Shown: positions 45,296-57,871, counted from the stretch's first letter. The stretch is DNA of 64,000 nucleotides from Verpa conica (GCA_033030425.1 JAUFSD010000001.1:1798001-1862000), one strand, 5' to 3'. The notes: generated by a model from the letters alone, not told the origin. Numbers and translations: made by a program.

Positions 45296-46096
45296 CTAAA
45301 TATTCTCCCTCCTAAAAGAGCTCGAGTACTTCCAAAGCATCTCCACATCAGCTTCAATCTTATGACGAGCTAGTATCACCTTCCCCTGAGTATCCCATAG
45401 ATCAGGACGTCTTTCACCCAACACATACCATACCGCTTCAAGATAGTCGATAACCTCCTTCTCCACACCCTGCCTCAAGGTTCTAAAGCGAACCTCTGCC
45501 AAAAGCGCACTGACCAACTGATGATCACTGAGAATACGACGAAGACAGCAGCCAGCACAGTTATTCTCCTGGAAGAGCTCATGGCCCCCATCAGGCAAAA
45601 GTTGCCCCGGGACACGCTCAATCTCGATATTATAGCGCTTATAGTACTCCTTATCCCAGACAAGATTGATATCCCTCAGAGCCCTCAAATACGTATTACT
45701 CAGCCTCTGGGCACAGAACTGAATCTCTGGTAGGGCGGTTTCGTCGCGGATAATGTCCATCAGATTGAAGAGAACAGTGGGGTTAATGTTCTTGTGGACA
45801 GCGCAGACTCTGCGCCCTGGGTATTCGCTCCCACTCTCAAAGAATTTTACGAGCTTTGGGAACTTTGTGCGGGACCAGCTCCTCATGCTGCTTGCTTTTA
45901 GTGCTGAAGTCAGGCTCTTGATGGCTTCGGCGTCTTTCTCGTTGGTGACGGGAAAGATGTTGAGGTCCCAGACGAAGCAGCGAGCAAAGGCAATGTGTGG
46001 AGCTGAAAGTGCTTCATGGGGGTATGAGACGGTTTTTTGGGGGATGAGGTTTGTTGAGATGAGAGTGAAGGGTTTCTCGGTGATTGCAGGAGGCAT
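45296..46096 (-). CDS. fungal hypothetical protein with CAGCCLRRI motif
   Basis: I recognise only a general type: many ascomycetes carry proteins with a central Cys-x2-Cys segment followed by an Arg/Ile helix (here NNCAGCCLRRILSD, about residues 178-191). It is a single exon of 266 residues starting MPPAITEKPF. The N-terminal half contains RCFVWDLNIFPVTNEKDAEA and a helical KSLTSALKASSMRSW segment. The C-terminal half is helical and charged (VEKEVIDYLEAVWYVLGERR). No signal peptide or membrane segment is visible. The frame is intact and the composition is ordinary. No function can be assigned. Confidence 0.7.
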   Translation of the reverse strand: MPPAITEKPFTLISTNLIPQKTVSYPHEALSAPHIAFARCFVWDLNIFPVTNEKDAEAIKSLTSALKASSMRSWSRTKFPKLVKFFESGSEYPGRRVCAVHKNINPTVLFNLMDIIRDETALPEIQFCAQRLSNTYLRALRDINLVWDKEYYKRYNIEIERVPGQLLPDGGHELFQENNCAGCCLRRILSDHQLVSALLAEVRFRTLRQGVEKEVIDYLEAVWYVLGERRPDLWDTQGKVILARHKIEADVEMLWKYSSSFRRENI

Positions 46097-46159
46097 GATT
46101 TGTCCTGGTGGTAGGATAAGTTAGATTAGGAGATATAGATACTGATACTGGATCTATAC

Positions 46160-46240
46160 GAGATGGATTTGGAGATTAATTGAGATGGATGTAAATAGAC
46201 TGGGTAGGGAGAGATGACTTGAGATGAGTAGAGATGAATT
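46160..46240. repeat. GAGATGR short direct repeats
   Basis: Five near-copies of GAGATGA/GAGATGG lie within 80 bases, 65-145 bases upstream of the orphan gene on the minus strand. Three are spaced exactly 10 bases apart, about one helical turn. Confidence 0.55.
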
Positions 46241-46563
46241 GGGGTAGTAAATCTAGATTCTTATGGAATTAGAGGTCGGTAATGGGACTGCTGTGTGAGG
46301 TCAAAAATTACCTGACGCGAGCCCCCCTAGAAGAGAAAAATCACATCGTCACCACATGTATTTTTTCCAGCAGCAGAATCATTACCATATGATCTGTAGT
46401 ACAACAGCTTTTTTTTTACTTAACGTGAATAAAATATACCGGTAATCAAGAATAACTACCATTACTTCATATATGCATTTAAATAAAGACTACAAAATAC
46501 CCCAGGAAGACAAAAACCAATCACGTACTTATAGATATAGTTTCTAAAGTTGAGATAGTCATA

Positions 46564-46576
46564 TAGTATCACTCGG
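46564..46576 (+). repeat. dispersed motif TAGTATCACTCGG, copy 3
   Basis: It matches the copies at 10611 and 24090 in 12 of 13 bases (first base T instead of C). It lies 244 bases upstream of tRNA-Tyr. Confidence 0.5.
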
Positions 46577-46819
46577 CACACACAACACAACCCAGGTTCA
46601 ATAGGACGCAATAATATGGACACATGTAGTTGCCAAGATACCCTATTAATATGTTAACTGTTGATATAACAAGCTAAACTCACATATATAGAGACCTAGG
46701 AGTTAATGCTCTCATAATATATTTGCTATCGCCCTTTAGCTTCTTTTACATTAAACTCCAACCAGAATAGTAGAAGGCGGAACACTCCAAATTGCCACCA
46801 AGAAAATTCTCGCCACAAT

Positions 46820-46902
46820 CCCTTTGTGGTGTAGTTGGTATCACACCCGGCTGTAATTGCTTGCTTACCGGTTGGTCACCAGTTCGACTCTGGTCGAAGG
46901 GA
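46820..46902 (+). tRNA. tRNA-Tyr(GTA) with short intron
   Basis: The acceptor arms CCCTTTG and CGAAGGG pair fully, with discriminator A. C1-G72 plus A73 are the eukaryotic tRNA-Tyr identity bases. The D stem GTG/CAC and T arm (ACCAG, loop TTCGACT, CTGGT) are complete. The anticodon GTA is at 46853-46855 after U33. About 10 bases (46857-46866) interrupt the loop one base 3' of the anticodon, matching the usual intron of eukaryotic tRNA-Tyr. One C-T mismatch is present at the top of the anticodon stem. Confidence 0.87.
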
Positions 46903-49900
46903 CTTTCATCTTTTTAGAGCTGCTGGGGGGTGTAAAAAAGTGATATCTACCATCATGCCCCCGGTCTGCTGCTCCCTGTTCTCTAAAGCGTTGGCACCGC
47001 GCCTTTATTTAGACATATAGATCACAAAATAGCATCCCAGCACGGAGGAACATAAATATCGAGCTGGGATAAGCACAAAAGCAGGGTAAGATACTATTTC
47101 TTTTTAGAAATACAAGCACTAGTATACGCATAAACCCAGTACTTGAAACGTTTCTCCCTATAGTTTTCCTACCTTAAGGTATATACTACTACTAACACTC
47201 TAATAGGTCAAGTTCAATATTGTTTTAGTTTATGCGGCAGTCTCGTATTCTCATACTCCAGGGTTACGATCTCTTTTCAAGATATATTTATAGTGTTACA
47301 ATTACCTAATCGTATTTGCCAAAGTGTCCTTCAGCAACTGGCACATCAGTATTAGAAGAACCTAAATAAGTGCCATAGATTTTATTCCAAATAACTCCTT
47401 CAGAGTCTCTGCAAATAGATGAGGTGAGGTGGGAGCGGAGGTAACCGCGATACAGCTCTTGATGAGCCTATGACCTCTTCCGTGACAGCAAATGGTAAAC
47501 AATAAAGGATTGGAAGGAAGAAAGGATGTTATATTTTTTATATATAGAATTAGATAACTTTGAGGGACGATTTTTGGGGGCGGAGTATATGGAACTCACG
47601 AAGGATTTAACATTCTGATGATATTGTTACACATAAAACGTCTCAAGAATGCAATACGAGGTAAAACACTAATAATACATTCTAATTGCCTCAGTCTACT
47701 ACTCCCGTGTGCATTTCCTGGGCGCCATGCCACCCATATATATACTATCGTGCATGCCAATTCACACTCCCTCGAGATAATCCTGACCCTCTTACCGGTT
47801 GTCGCCTACTATAGTTATTCTAGGCTATAGCTTGTAGCACGTCAAAAGTTACTTTAGTAGTTATATCCCGTCATTCGCTTTTTTCCCGTTAAACCGATGA
47901 GAACCAGACCTGGTTGAGCGCGCATAATGGCGCTTGCAATCACAGAGGAAAGTCGATCCTGACCCTTGTAGTGGATGGGGTGGATGCCCCCCCGCCTAGG
48001 AATTCTCCTAGTTAGCCAGCACAGCAGACGCAGGGGATAACGGAATAATTGGTAGTGAGGTTCCTGAAAAACAAAACTGGTGGCTGCCGTCTCGTAACAG
48101 TAGAGGAATCAAAGGTTACCAGGGGGTTATGGTGGTACTCCTAGTTGGCCCGTTGAGCCAAACGCAACGGCCCGAGGCTCGATGCCCTCCTGCGGCTTCC
48201 CGAGGTTTCTCGGATGTCGCCCCTCCCGAGAGTGGTGAAATACCACGTAAAGCTAAGCCGGGAAGTTGATTTCTACCCCCTTAGGAACTACACAGAGAGC
48301 CCTTTGCTGATAGATGATTACTGGACGATAAAAAGACCAACTAATCATGATAGGCTCCCCTCCATCTGCCCAATACATACCTCTTTTCCAGTCTCGATGT
48401 TCCCCTATTCCTCCCTCTCGCCTATCCAAGACACCAAGCCCCCTCTCATTGGTTACTACCACGACAACAGTGGTCATGCAGGAACTCAGGGAAAGACAAC
48501 AGTCCCTAGAAAAAGCCACCCCTCCACATCAATCTTAACCTCTAACCAATAGAAACATGAAAATGCAGAAAGGGCCACTTTCATTTACACGCACGCACCT
48601 TAGTTCTTCGCGCGCGGGAGAGCAGCAAAGACAGGTTCGATGAGAGATGAGTTCTCGCGTGTAGAGGTAGAGTGGGGGAAATACCAATGATCCGCGGGGG
48701 GAGTGACCCTATTGGCTACAACTTACAACTTTATTTTGTTTTTTGTGGTAAGAATATGGTTGGCCTGTATCTGACCCATGCCTCAGGTAATGGGCCTTCC
48801 CTAATCTATGCAAGCTTTCCCGTCAACTCCCTTGTCACACAGCCAGGGCAAGTTGGGGAAAATTTCCATGGATCATTATTATGCCGCCCCCCATGAACCA
48901 TGGTCCGTTGTTGATGATGCTCTTTTTTTTCTCGAGTGATATGCAATGATACAGATCTCCTTTTCCCCAGACTTTAAATCGGGAGTTTTCTTTCATAGTT
49001 AGTGATAGACATTCTTATTTCTCCTAGTAGTAAAGGTACCAGCTGACTTGCATTTAACGTAGCCGCTGAACCGGGTTGAAGCCTATTTGTTAAGCAGTGA
49101 TAGAACTACGATCTTGATCTTTTCTATTTTGACTACTAGCCATATGTACCAGGCAATAGGCAAAGGTTATCCCGACTAGAGACCAGAAAAACAATCTAGT
49201 TATGAATATAGAAGGCCCTTGACCTATAAAATTTAATTAACGCCTCCTTCCAACAAGCGATAAATTAAGACACAAGGCAAGTTCTTGTGCCTTAAAGACG
49301 GGTATAAGGTCGAAAGGAAATAACTTCCCTTACCGCCGTATTTTTCTAGGTGAGATCTCAAGATCGAAGTAATCCGTTACCCCCCCCTTAACCTCATTAG
49401 ATGCATGTTACCCAGAGGCATATCGGGTTGGATGCTGTGTCACAAAAAAACCCTCCGGGATATGCATATAGTCCTCCAAGATACTGGCTTCTTTGTTCCT
49501 GCATACATAGAGAGGTTTCTGTCTACTATGTCGATCATAATGTTTGGTTTCTATATTGATAAGGTCTCCAACGTGATACTAACAACATGTCACAGCGCAG
49601 AAAGCTTGGACTCTTATGATACGCCTTCTATAGACGCATTTACCTTCTCAGGACTTAATTTCGGTAAATTCTTAGGGTTAGGGGGGGCCCTTTCTTCCTT
49701 TCTAGATGTGCTTCAATAGATTTCTAATCCGATCTTCCCAAACCCCCTTGATTTCCCGTCTCTTCGGGTTTTCAAGCACAGACCCCACCCCGGAGAGCTA
49801 TCCTCCGTCTAATTTTCTGGAGATAAAAATCTCGGAATGGGCCGCGGGTGGTACAATAGACAGTTGGGGGAGACATTGTATGCGTGATACAATAATTCCC

Positions 49901-52251
49901 GGGTCACCCTCGTGACCTGCAAGTGCACAAGAAGTGGGAACGGGTAGGTATTGGGGTGCCCTAACCCAAGCCTCTCGAAGCCAAGCTGCCAAGTAAAGTA
50001 AGCAGGGCCTAAGGTCAGGGGAATAGGTGATGCCAAGATATTTTTGGAGGGGGGGGGTGAGGGAGGAAACGATACAACCTTGTAACACGGGAAGATGGGA
50101 TCAGCAAGTATTTGAAGGGGGAAATCTCAGTCTACTGCGGCTGTCTCGAAATGCCAGAAGGGGATAAGCAGTCATACGCTCAGGAACGGCACAGCAACAC
50201 ATCTCACTATGTCTAAGGGTGGGTTGTTCATTTGTCATATTCTAGAATACCTATTACGATATGAAGGTTTTCTCACACTCTACCCTGTACTCAGAAGGAG
50301 ATTAGATAGAACCCGGACATATTTTTTGATTCTCCTTGACTAGCTAGCTCGCCCGTCATCTTTATGCCCTGCTTACTTACAAGTAACTTTATGTATTAGG
50401 TAGGTGAGAAACATTTTTTTTGGTATAGGCTCGGTGACACCGTAGCGTTGCGACATTGTGTTTCACACATGATGAGCGCCTCTGTTATGGAACTGCACGC
50501 CATAGAGAACACGGAATTATGGTCTAGCTCGTAGATACTCCCCCCTGACCAGCTTTGTACAAAATATGCGAAGGGCTTACTAGAAACCTCGCTAAAGTAG
50601 GATTCTCGTACCAATCTGTAGCCCTGAGTTGTCTTTAAGTTGATGACCCGAGACTGAATACCTATGTGTCAATGCAGGCACAGAAAAAAACCGTGTACAT
50701 GCTACCAATTAAATTCGACATCCTCAAACTTCTGCGCCGGTAAGCTTTTGGGCTTAGGGTCTGATTCTGGGCGTCTCGTCTCAGCTAGAAACATATAGTG
50801 GGGCAGTTTTACGGGTTCTTGATTACCAAGAACTGTGCTTAGATGTATGCAACCGTAATTTTAAAGGTATAGTAAGAATTGGTAGTTGGGTACCACTTGT
50901 CAATGGTATATGAAAAAGGTCCGGACTAAAGCCCGATATCGGGTCCTATAGACCCCCGGGAGGCAAGGCTGAATATTGGACGATAGAGCATTCTGGCTGT
51001 AGCCAGGGTGAAGTAATGTTTACCCGCTGCTTACAACTGCCCGAGCGATGTGGTGGTAATCGCGTGTAGACAGGGCCAACTAGGTATCTGGAAGGGGTTT
51101 TTTTTATTTACATATCGATTCTTCTGTGGCGCTTGGGAGCTTGTGAGTTGAACCTCAGCTGAAATTGATAGCCTACCTATGGACCCTACAGGAACATTTG
51201 GGACGCGATGCTCGGCTCCTCCGCCTAACTGGTTACTCACAGACATGACTTAAGCTTAATCAAATTTAGATAGATCTGCATGCATGGGTTTGCAAGTTGG
51301 AGACATATTTTTTTCCCCTGCCCCTGCCTTGTGTCACCACTATATTACGAAAATAGAAGTCAATTTCATCCACAGGGGACGAAAGGGCAATTCTCGTGAA
51401 AGGTCTAATGGACTAGCCGAGAAACGGTGCACAGCCTTGATATAGTTGGGGATAGTGCAATTAATTATTGAATACCTTATCAAGCTAGAACAACCTCATG
51501 ATACCGGTATTCTGAATTCCCGGTATTAGTATGTTACCTACTAAAAAGGGGCTACAAGAGGGCCATTTCGAGAAAGTTAGCTGTTTATCGGGCATATAGT
51601 AGCACCTAGATATCTGTTTCGAGACTCTTGAAGGGGAAGTTGTAAATGCGGGAAGACAGACAGGGCAATGCTCTGGTACCTGGGATTGACCGGGACTACC
51701 GGGGGAGAGGGGTGAGGAGAAAAAGTGTAGGGTACGGCTCAAGGTAGTGTCTGGTTCACGATCCAGCCGTTGTGATTTGACGTTCACATCCGAGTGTTGT
51801 ACCAGCCAAGCCAAGCGAAACCCAGAATCGCAATGACCCTCATGTTGGCGTTACTTTCCTATGGGATCCCTCGTATAACCAATAATACCCATGTCCTATT
51901 CGCGTAAGGCCGGGGGTTTTTTTTTACTCCTTTGTTTCCCTTTCTACTGAAAGCGAGTGCCTATAACTATCACACTCGTTCCCATCTTTATTTCTTTCTT
52001 CGCTCAGCTTTCTTTCACAAGCCAGTACCCCCACCCTCATTTACGCCTTCGCGTTGTCACTCACTTGTGCGTTACTTAATACACCCTCTTTTGGAGCTTA
52101 ATATAAAACAACTCTCTTATACCCCGGTATAATAACCTTTCATTAATATTTTCTATAATAAATCGTGAGTTATACACTATTATAGCTAGTTAGCTAAAGC
52201 AATGGACTATTATCTGACTTTTAGCAGAATTCCTACCAAGAGTCCCTAAAT
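46903..52251. other. 5.3 kb gene desert
   Basis: I find no supportable gene, tRNA or intact transposon. Open frames reach about 110 codons but have no family resemblance, signal sequence or splice support. Local features are short C or G tracts (48001, 49381, 50050 areas) and a few palindromic bits. It may be decayed repeat DNA; the parent elements cannot be identified by eye. Confidence 0.45.
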
Positions 52252-54251
52252 ATGTTCACCAAAAAATACAGCGCAGTTGCGCTCTTGCAGTTGCTCTCAA
52301 TCAGCGGAGCCTTTGCCCATCCCAATGGAGGAGTTCCAAGGCTAATGGGTCGCAATGGACGCATCGATATTCGTGACTTGGCACCTCTTACTGGTAATCT
52401 TGTTAAGCGTGTCGTAAGCCCTGACGGATCCTGTGGTGGAACCAACGGGTACACATGTGGTACTACTGAAAACAAGTGCTGCTCGCAATATGGTGCGTGA
52501 GAGACTTCATAGTCTGATACTATAGGCCATATATTAATAAATTTCGTGACTTTAGGCTGGTGTGGTGACAGTGATCTTCATTGTCAGCCATCTGAAAACT
52601 GCCAGACGGCCTTTGGTATTTGCACAACAACTCCCGTTGGTACAGCTGGACGCTGCGGTACTCAGGGAGCAGGTGCTTCTTGCCCGACTGGCCAGTGCTG
52701 CTCTGAGGGAGGGTACTGTGGAACAACTGCGGATCACTGCATGTCACCGCTTTGCCAGGTTGGCTTTGGAAAATGTGATGCTGAGTATGTCTTATCGTGC
52801 TATTATAACTGCTTTATGAGGGGGTTTTAGTGCTGATTATTATTATAGTACCACTCCTTCTGGTGCAAGCACTTCAACCGTTGCTCGCACAAAGCCCGGC
52901 ACTGTCCTTTATGGTGGTTAGTATTACATTAGTATTTTCATAGTGGATATCTTTTGACCTGGTTCTATAGGCGATGGAGTTTATGATTGTGTCGTCCCTG
53001 GCACCATTGCTTTGACTTATGATGATGGCCCGTATATCTATACCGATGCTATGTTGGATATGTTGAATTCGTATAATGCCAAAGCAACCTTTTTCATCAC
53101 TGGTATCAATAATGGAAAGGGCGCTATCGACACTACACCGGCATGGAATGCAGTTATTAAGAAGATGCATGCTGGCGGACACCAACTTGCCAGTCACACC
53201 TGGTCCCACGCAGATCTGTCTACTTTGACTGAGGCTAGACGAAGGGATGAGATGGTAAGATCCTAATAATCTTATACCTAGGGGGGGGGCTTTGCTTACA
53301 TTATCTGCTTTAAAAAGTACAAACTCGAGATGGCAATGCGCAACATTGTTGGTTTCTTCCCTACTTATATGAGACCTCCGTACTCTTCATGCAATAGTGC
53401 TTGTGCCGCTACGATGGCAGATTTGGGATACCATATCTCTTATTTCGACCTTGACACTGATGATTACAACAACGTCACCCCAGCACTCATCCCCAACGCC
53501 ATAGCCAATTTTGATAACAAAGTCAATCCCTCTAATCCCGCCAATGATGAATGGTTGGTCATTGCTCATGACATCCACCAGCAAACCGCCACAACCCTGA
53601 CCGCACACATGCTCCAAAAGTTGACTGAAAAGGGTTATAGAGCTGTTACCATGGGAGAGTGCATGGGAGACCCTAAGGAAAACTGGTATAGGGGAGATGT
53701 GCCTGTAGTTTCTTCTGTATGTTGCCAATTACCCTAGTAGTTTCGCCCGTAAGTAGTTCTAACATCAAACCAGTCTACTTCTTCCAGCTCCACCAAGACC
53801 ACCACCACCACTTCCAGCACCAAGACCAGCACCAGCACCACCAAGACCAGCACTAGCTCCACCAAGACTAGCACCACCACCACCAAGACCAGCACCACTA
53901 GCACCAAGACCACTACCTCTGCTACAGCAACAAGCACTGCATGCCCTGCCACTGCCCCCTACAAGGTCGGAACTTGGTGCGCAACTCCAATCCCAACCTG
54001 GACAACCACTGCTGCCTGCTGGACCGCAGTCGGTAACTGCTGGTAAGTAACTCTATAAATTCTTAAAGACCCAATACTTACCTAAATCCGAATATAGGGA
54101 CCAAGGTGATGTATGCTGGACCAAGGCAAATACTTCAAATTGTGAAAAGTATCAGAACACTTGCGTAGCTATGGAGACCTACTGCCAGTCTTGTGCCGAC
54201 GCTGGCAAGACTACTTGTGCCTACAAGGCTCCTACCTACCCCACTTCTTAA
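52252..54251 (+). CDS. secreted chitin deacetylase (CE4) with two CBM18 modules, 7 exons
   Basis: This enzyme removes acetyl groups from cell-wall chitin to make chitosan. Exons are 52252-52492, 52556-52784, 52849-52916, 52971-53254, 53318-53716, 53774-54042 and 54098-54251, giving 547 residues. A signal peptide (about residues 1-22) precedes a short propeptide ending in Lys-Arg (52-53), a likely Kex2 site. Two hevein-type chitin-binding modules follow (about 61-105 and 112-154) with conserved Cys pairs such as NKCCSQYGWCG and GQCCSEGGYCG. The NodB/CE4 catalytic domain shows TYDDGP (about 195), SHTWSH (254-259; metal His), MRPPYSSC (292-298), DLDTDDYN and VIAHDIH. A Ser/Thr/Lys repeat linker follows, then a C-terminal Cys-rich module of about 70 residues (CPATAPYKVGTWC to the end) that I do not recognise. 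There is no GPI-anchor tail, so secretion to the wall or medium is likely. Confidence 0.88.
53788..53915 (+). repeat. coding repeat: Ser/Thr/Lys linker
   Basis: Imperfect tandem codon units encoding STKTST and similar lie inside the chitin deacetylase gene. They produce a flexible, probably O-glycosylated linker between the catalytic domain and the C-terminal Cys-rich module. Confidence 0.8.
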
Positions 54252-55040
54252 ATAGTCTTAGTGGCTTTTCTTTTGGGGGGGTTATAGAACTGTATGTGTT
54301 ATTGCGGAGTCTTTTTTCATGTTATCGGTTTTGGGGAGAGTTTAATTATGGATATCATCTTTATGTTAATAAAAAAAATTGGGATACTACTTTTTTGGCT
54401 TGTCCATCTAGAATTTTTTTGGGTCCTATACATGCACGTTCTGTGACCCTCGTGACCGCAATCGCCCCCCAGGGGTGTAATATTAACTAGTATATCTCGT
54501 GGTAACAAGTTACATTTGGAATCAACTCGCGGTCCCCTTTGAAAGGAAAAAGGGGTAAGTTCATATCTCGGTAAGGCAAAATGTGCGATTCAAGAATAAG
54601 CAAAAACCAAAACCAATTTTTCCGTACGCGCTTATCACAAGATGCTACAATCCTGACAAATTTCGCGACGCCGCAGGTGCTCTCCAAAAACAAAAGAAAA
54701 AAGAAAAAAGAAGTATGACTGGTTATAGATCAATATAAATAAATAAAAAAAAGTGAAGACTTTACATAACCTAAATCTCCACCAGTAGTAATCAGTACCG
54801 ATACAAAGAGGAGGACAGAGCGGTTAGGTAGTAATCGGGGCCCAACTTACGGTACATTCCTGCTCGGCATTGATCCGGATTTCCTCGATGTTTTCTCCGG
54901 CAGCTCGTCTTTCTCTTAGCCGGGCCGCGAGTAATGCCAGCATCCCTCTCTAGAATCACCTCCCGTGTTATTGGTATCATGCCAACTGTGTGAAAAAAGG
55001 AAAAGGAAAACCTGCAAAGCAAATCTCCACAAGACAAGAA
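54252..55040. other. convergent 3' region
   Basis: This is the intergenic region between the ends of the chitin deacetylase and the minus-strand WD40 gene. T-rich sequence follows the former stop. No gene is seen. Confidence 0.5.
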
Positions 55041-57871
55041 CTATGCAGAATACAGGCCTAACCACTCCTCAAAGCTCAAACTAAGCATCCTTACCGCATG
55101 TACTGCCTCCTGAAGCCCACTCTCTGTCATGACTTGATTCTGGCCCCTAATCGAGTATTCATTTTGAATTCGTTTCCTACTTTCATTTAATCTTCTTCCT
55201 GTTATAGGTTCTTCCTCATCGCCGTCAACAGAGAGGCCTTGGAATTGCCGCTGTGCAAGCTCATCTGGAGAAAATATCTTAACGGTATAGTCAATACCCG
55301 AAACGGCAATTTTGGGCTCGTAAGGATGGCCGGTTATCACGTTGACGATTTCATCGTCTCCGCGAAGAATGTTTACTATCTGTGTTGTCTTTTTGTCCCA
55401 AATGAAGAGATTGCCACAGTCACTTCCACTAACGACGTACTCGTCGTCCATCCCATAGAAGTTGACATCTTTGACAGTTTTGACGTTACCTAGTAAGAAC
55501 TTCGTTAGTATCTAAGATATGTATCATGAATGCTATGATACTCACAATGCCCGTTATAGACCTTTGTGTGCTCCCAAACAGGTGCCTGGGTCTCAATATC
55601 TTCCTTTGTTGTCTCTAGACCAAATTCACCCTCTTCCTCACTCTCATCATCGTCACTCACATTCTCTAAATTTGGGTAGCCTTCATCTTCACTTTCATCA
55701 TCACCTTCCTCCAGACCAGAAAATGCAGATTCAACAAAAGTAAAATCAACTCCCTCCCCCTCCTTCATTAAGAGAGACCGCCCCACCCTTTCTCCCCAGA
55801 ATCGTTTTATTGATTGGTTAGTGTTAATATCATCGTCCGCTCCGGTCATTATTTGGTCGTGCCCAAGATCGAGGGCACCCTTGAATGCTCTAATCATTCC
55901 CTTTTCACTCTCAAAGATTTCCTCATTCGTATCAACATCTCTTACAACGCTGTTCCCAGCTTCGTTTTCAAGCGCATCAAGAAATCGGCCCACATATCCG
56001 GCCTCTAGGTCTTCACTATCACCATCCCTGCTTTCTTCATCTTCCCTTGCAAGTTCCTCTACCGCTGTAGGTCCACCATCGAGTAAAGAGACAATAACTT
56101 GCAGAAACCGATATCGGAAACTAACGTTTTCATATCCCATGTTCATAAAAGCCCCAGCCCCCAACCCAATACTCTCTACAAATCCACCTAGAGCACGAGA
56201 AAGACATCCGGTAGCCTTGACAAACGCTCTGGTTCGGCGTCTATTACGTGCCAAAGTCCTTCTAAGGTCTCTTTCTGACCTAAAATCTACACTCGTGTCT
56301 CCCACATGATTATTAAAAAACTCTAAGTCTGCCTCCTCAAGGGTTTGAATGCTCTGATCGATCCTCTTCAGCAGCACATATGCCGTACTCAATGCCTCGT
56401 CCCAGGATTTCTTCTTTTCCCTTTCCGCTTCTTCCGGCTCCATTGGCGTATTAGAATTAGGTATCACCGAGGACTTTAGACCGAATATCTCCTTCCTCAA
56501 TTCTACCAAGAGTGCAGGAGCCTTGATCATCCCATGACCAGGATGTATATCCTCACTACCCTCATCACTAGAGGATTCCGCTCTTCTCCTTTTACTTCTT
56601 GGTTCCCCGCCCGTATGCCTCCGGCTTCGATCGCTCTTTACACGGGTATTCCTCTCAGACGGATCCCATGGTTCCCTACCAAGTCCTTTTTCATTTGGCT
56701 CCGGGGAGCGGTTGATGTCGAATAGATAGATCCCACCGCCGCTCCAAGACACGACCACTTCGTTCGGGTTTGCATCGGATATCTTACAAGCGGTGATGTG
56801 AGGATTACCTCGGTATTCTCTATTCTTTACTGGGCGAGGTGCGAATCGGCGGACGCAGCGTGTGGCGGCCGAGAGCTCGCTATCTGAACTTGATGGACCA
56901 GCCCCAAACTCTTGCCTAGTATCACGGCCGAGCATACGGCGGTCATGGAGGAAACAATGAAGATGGGCTCCACCGAGAGCGATATAGTGCGGCTGAGATG
57001 TTGAGCAAGAAACCGTATTTAGGTCGATCTGGTGCCGCTTATATGAGATCAATGGTGGGTTTCTATTGTCTTCGTCTTCACCCGAGTCCATCGATGTCAG
57101 TGTAACACCAAAATATGACCTATGTGCTGAGGAACGACTAGGTCGGCTGTAGAAATTTGAAGGTTGGCGTAGATCAAACTGGCGAACTGTACCGTCCTCT
57201 GAGCAGGTGAGAAATAAGTTTGGAGAGGATTCGGTCACTATGCGCTTGACTCTGTCTGTGTGTGACCTATAGACTTTGTGGCTCGGGTTCTCATAGTGGG
57301 AGTAGAGCTTTAGAGGAATAACCTCGGGTGTATTCATTCCCCTACGGCGGGTACCGATAAGGTGGCGGAGTCCTGTTGGGGGTGGCAGCGGTCCAGAACT
57401 AGCCATAGGGGGCGAAGACACAGATGAAGGTGTAGATGAAGATGTTGGTGCGTATTCAATGTCGAAGATCCGGACTTCACCATCACCCGCGGCGGAGATT
57501 AGCGTCCGGTCTTCTGAGTGGGGCATAAACTTCACTGAGAAAATATTCTCAGTATGGCCAGTATCTATGCGAGTATTCAATACGAACTCTGGGGTTGTTG
57601 TATGGATGTTGATCTGAGTGTCATCACTTCCACTGGCGAGAAGAGCTCCATTGCGTGACCAGCTACAGGATCGTTAGAACTTATTGGAACGCAATCGCTG
57701 TAAATAGCTGCTTTACCTGATTGCATTGACGCATCCACTATGGCCATGAAGTTCGTTCACAATGTCGAGGTTCTCAACCCATGCCCGAGAACCATAGAGG
57801 CTCTTTACAGAGCTAGAACCCGTGTTGCCATTGAGTTCCCTGTAGAAAAGTTTACGATCCATCGAGTGCAT
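55041..57871 (-). CDS. Iqw1/DCAF6-8-type WD40 protein, 3 exons
   Basis: Probable substrate receptor of a CUL4-DDB1 ubiquitin ligase, by similarity to fission yeast Iqw1 and human DCAF6/DCAF8; function is inferred. Minus-strand exons are 57717-57871, 55546-57662 and 55041-55489, giving 906 residues. The start MHSMDRKLFYRELNG is followed by YGSRAWVENLDIVNELHGHS and, across intron 1, AISWSRNGALLASGSDDTQI. WD units continue with HTENIFSVKFMP, LISAAGDGEVRIFD, LFLTCSEDGTVRQFDLRQP (a DWD-type Arg) and VVVSWSGGGIYLFDI. A long charged insertion of over 300 residues (about 320-720) with a nuclear-type RSKRRR patch and an acidic Glu/Asp stretch separates these from the last repeats. Those repeats (VYNGHCNVKTVKDVNFYG across intron 2, YVVSGSDCGNLFIWD) close the propeller. 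Confidence 0.87.

Larger units (their letters stand above)
46097..46819. other. region between orphan gene and tRNA-Tyr
   Basis: The left part contains imperfect GAGATGR repeats (copies at about 46160, 46182, 46211, 46221, 46231) within 150 bases of the orphan gene start. The right part is AT-rich and contains the dispersed motif at 46564-46576. Confidence 0.5.

Noticed and set aside
49405..49719. 104-codon plus-strand frame in the gene desert
   Set aside because: No recognisable motif, no splice support and atypical AT-rich surroundings; it could be chance.
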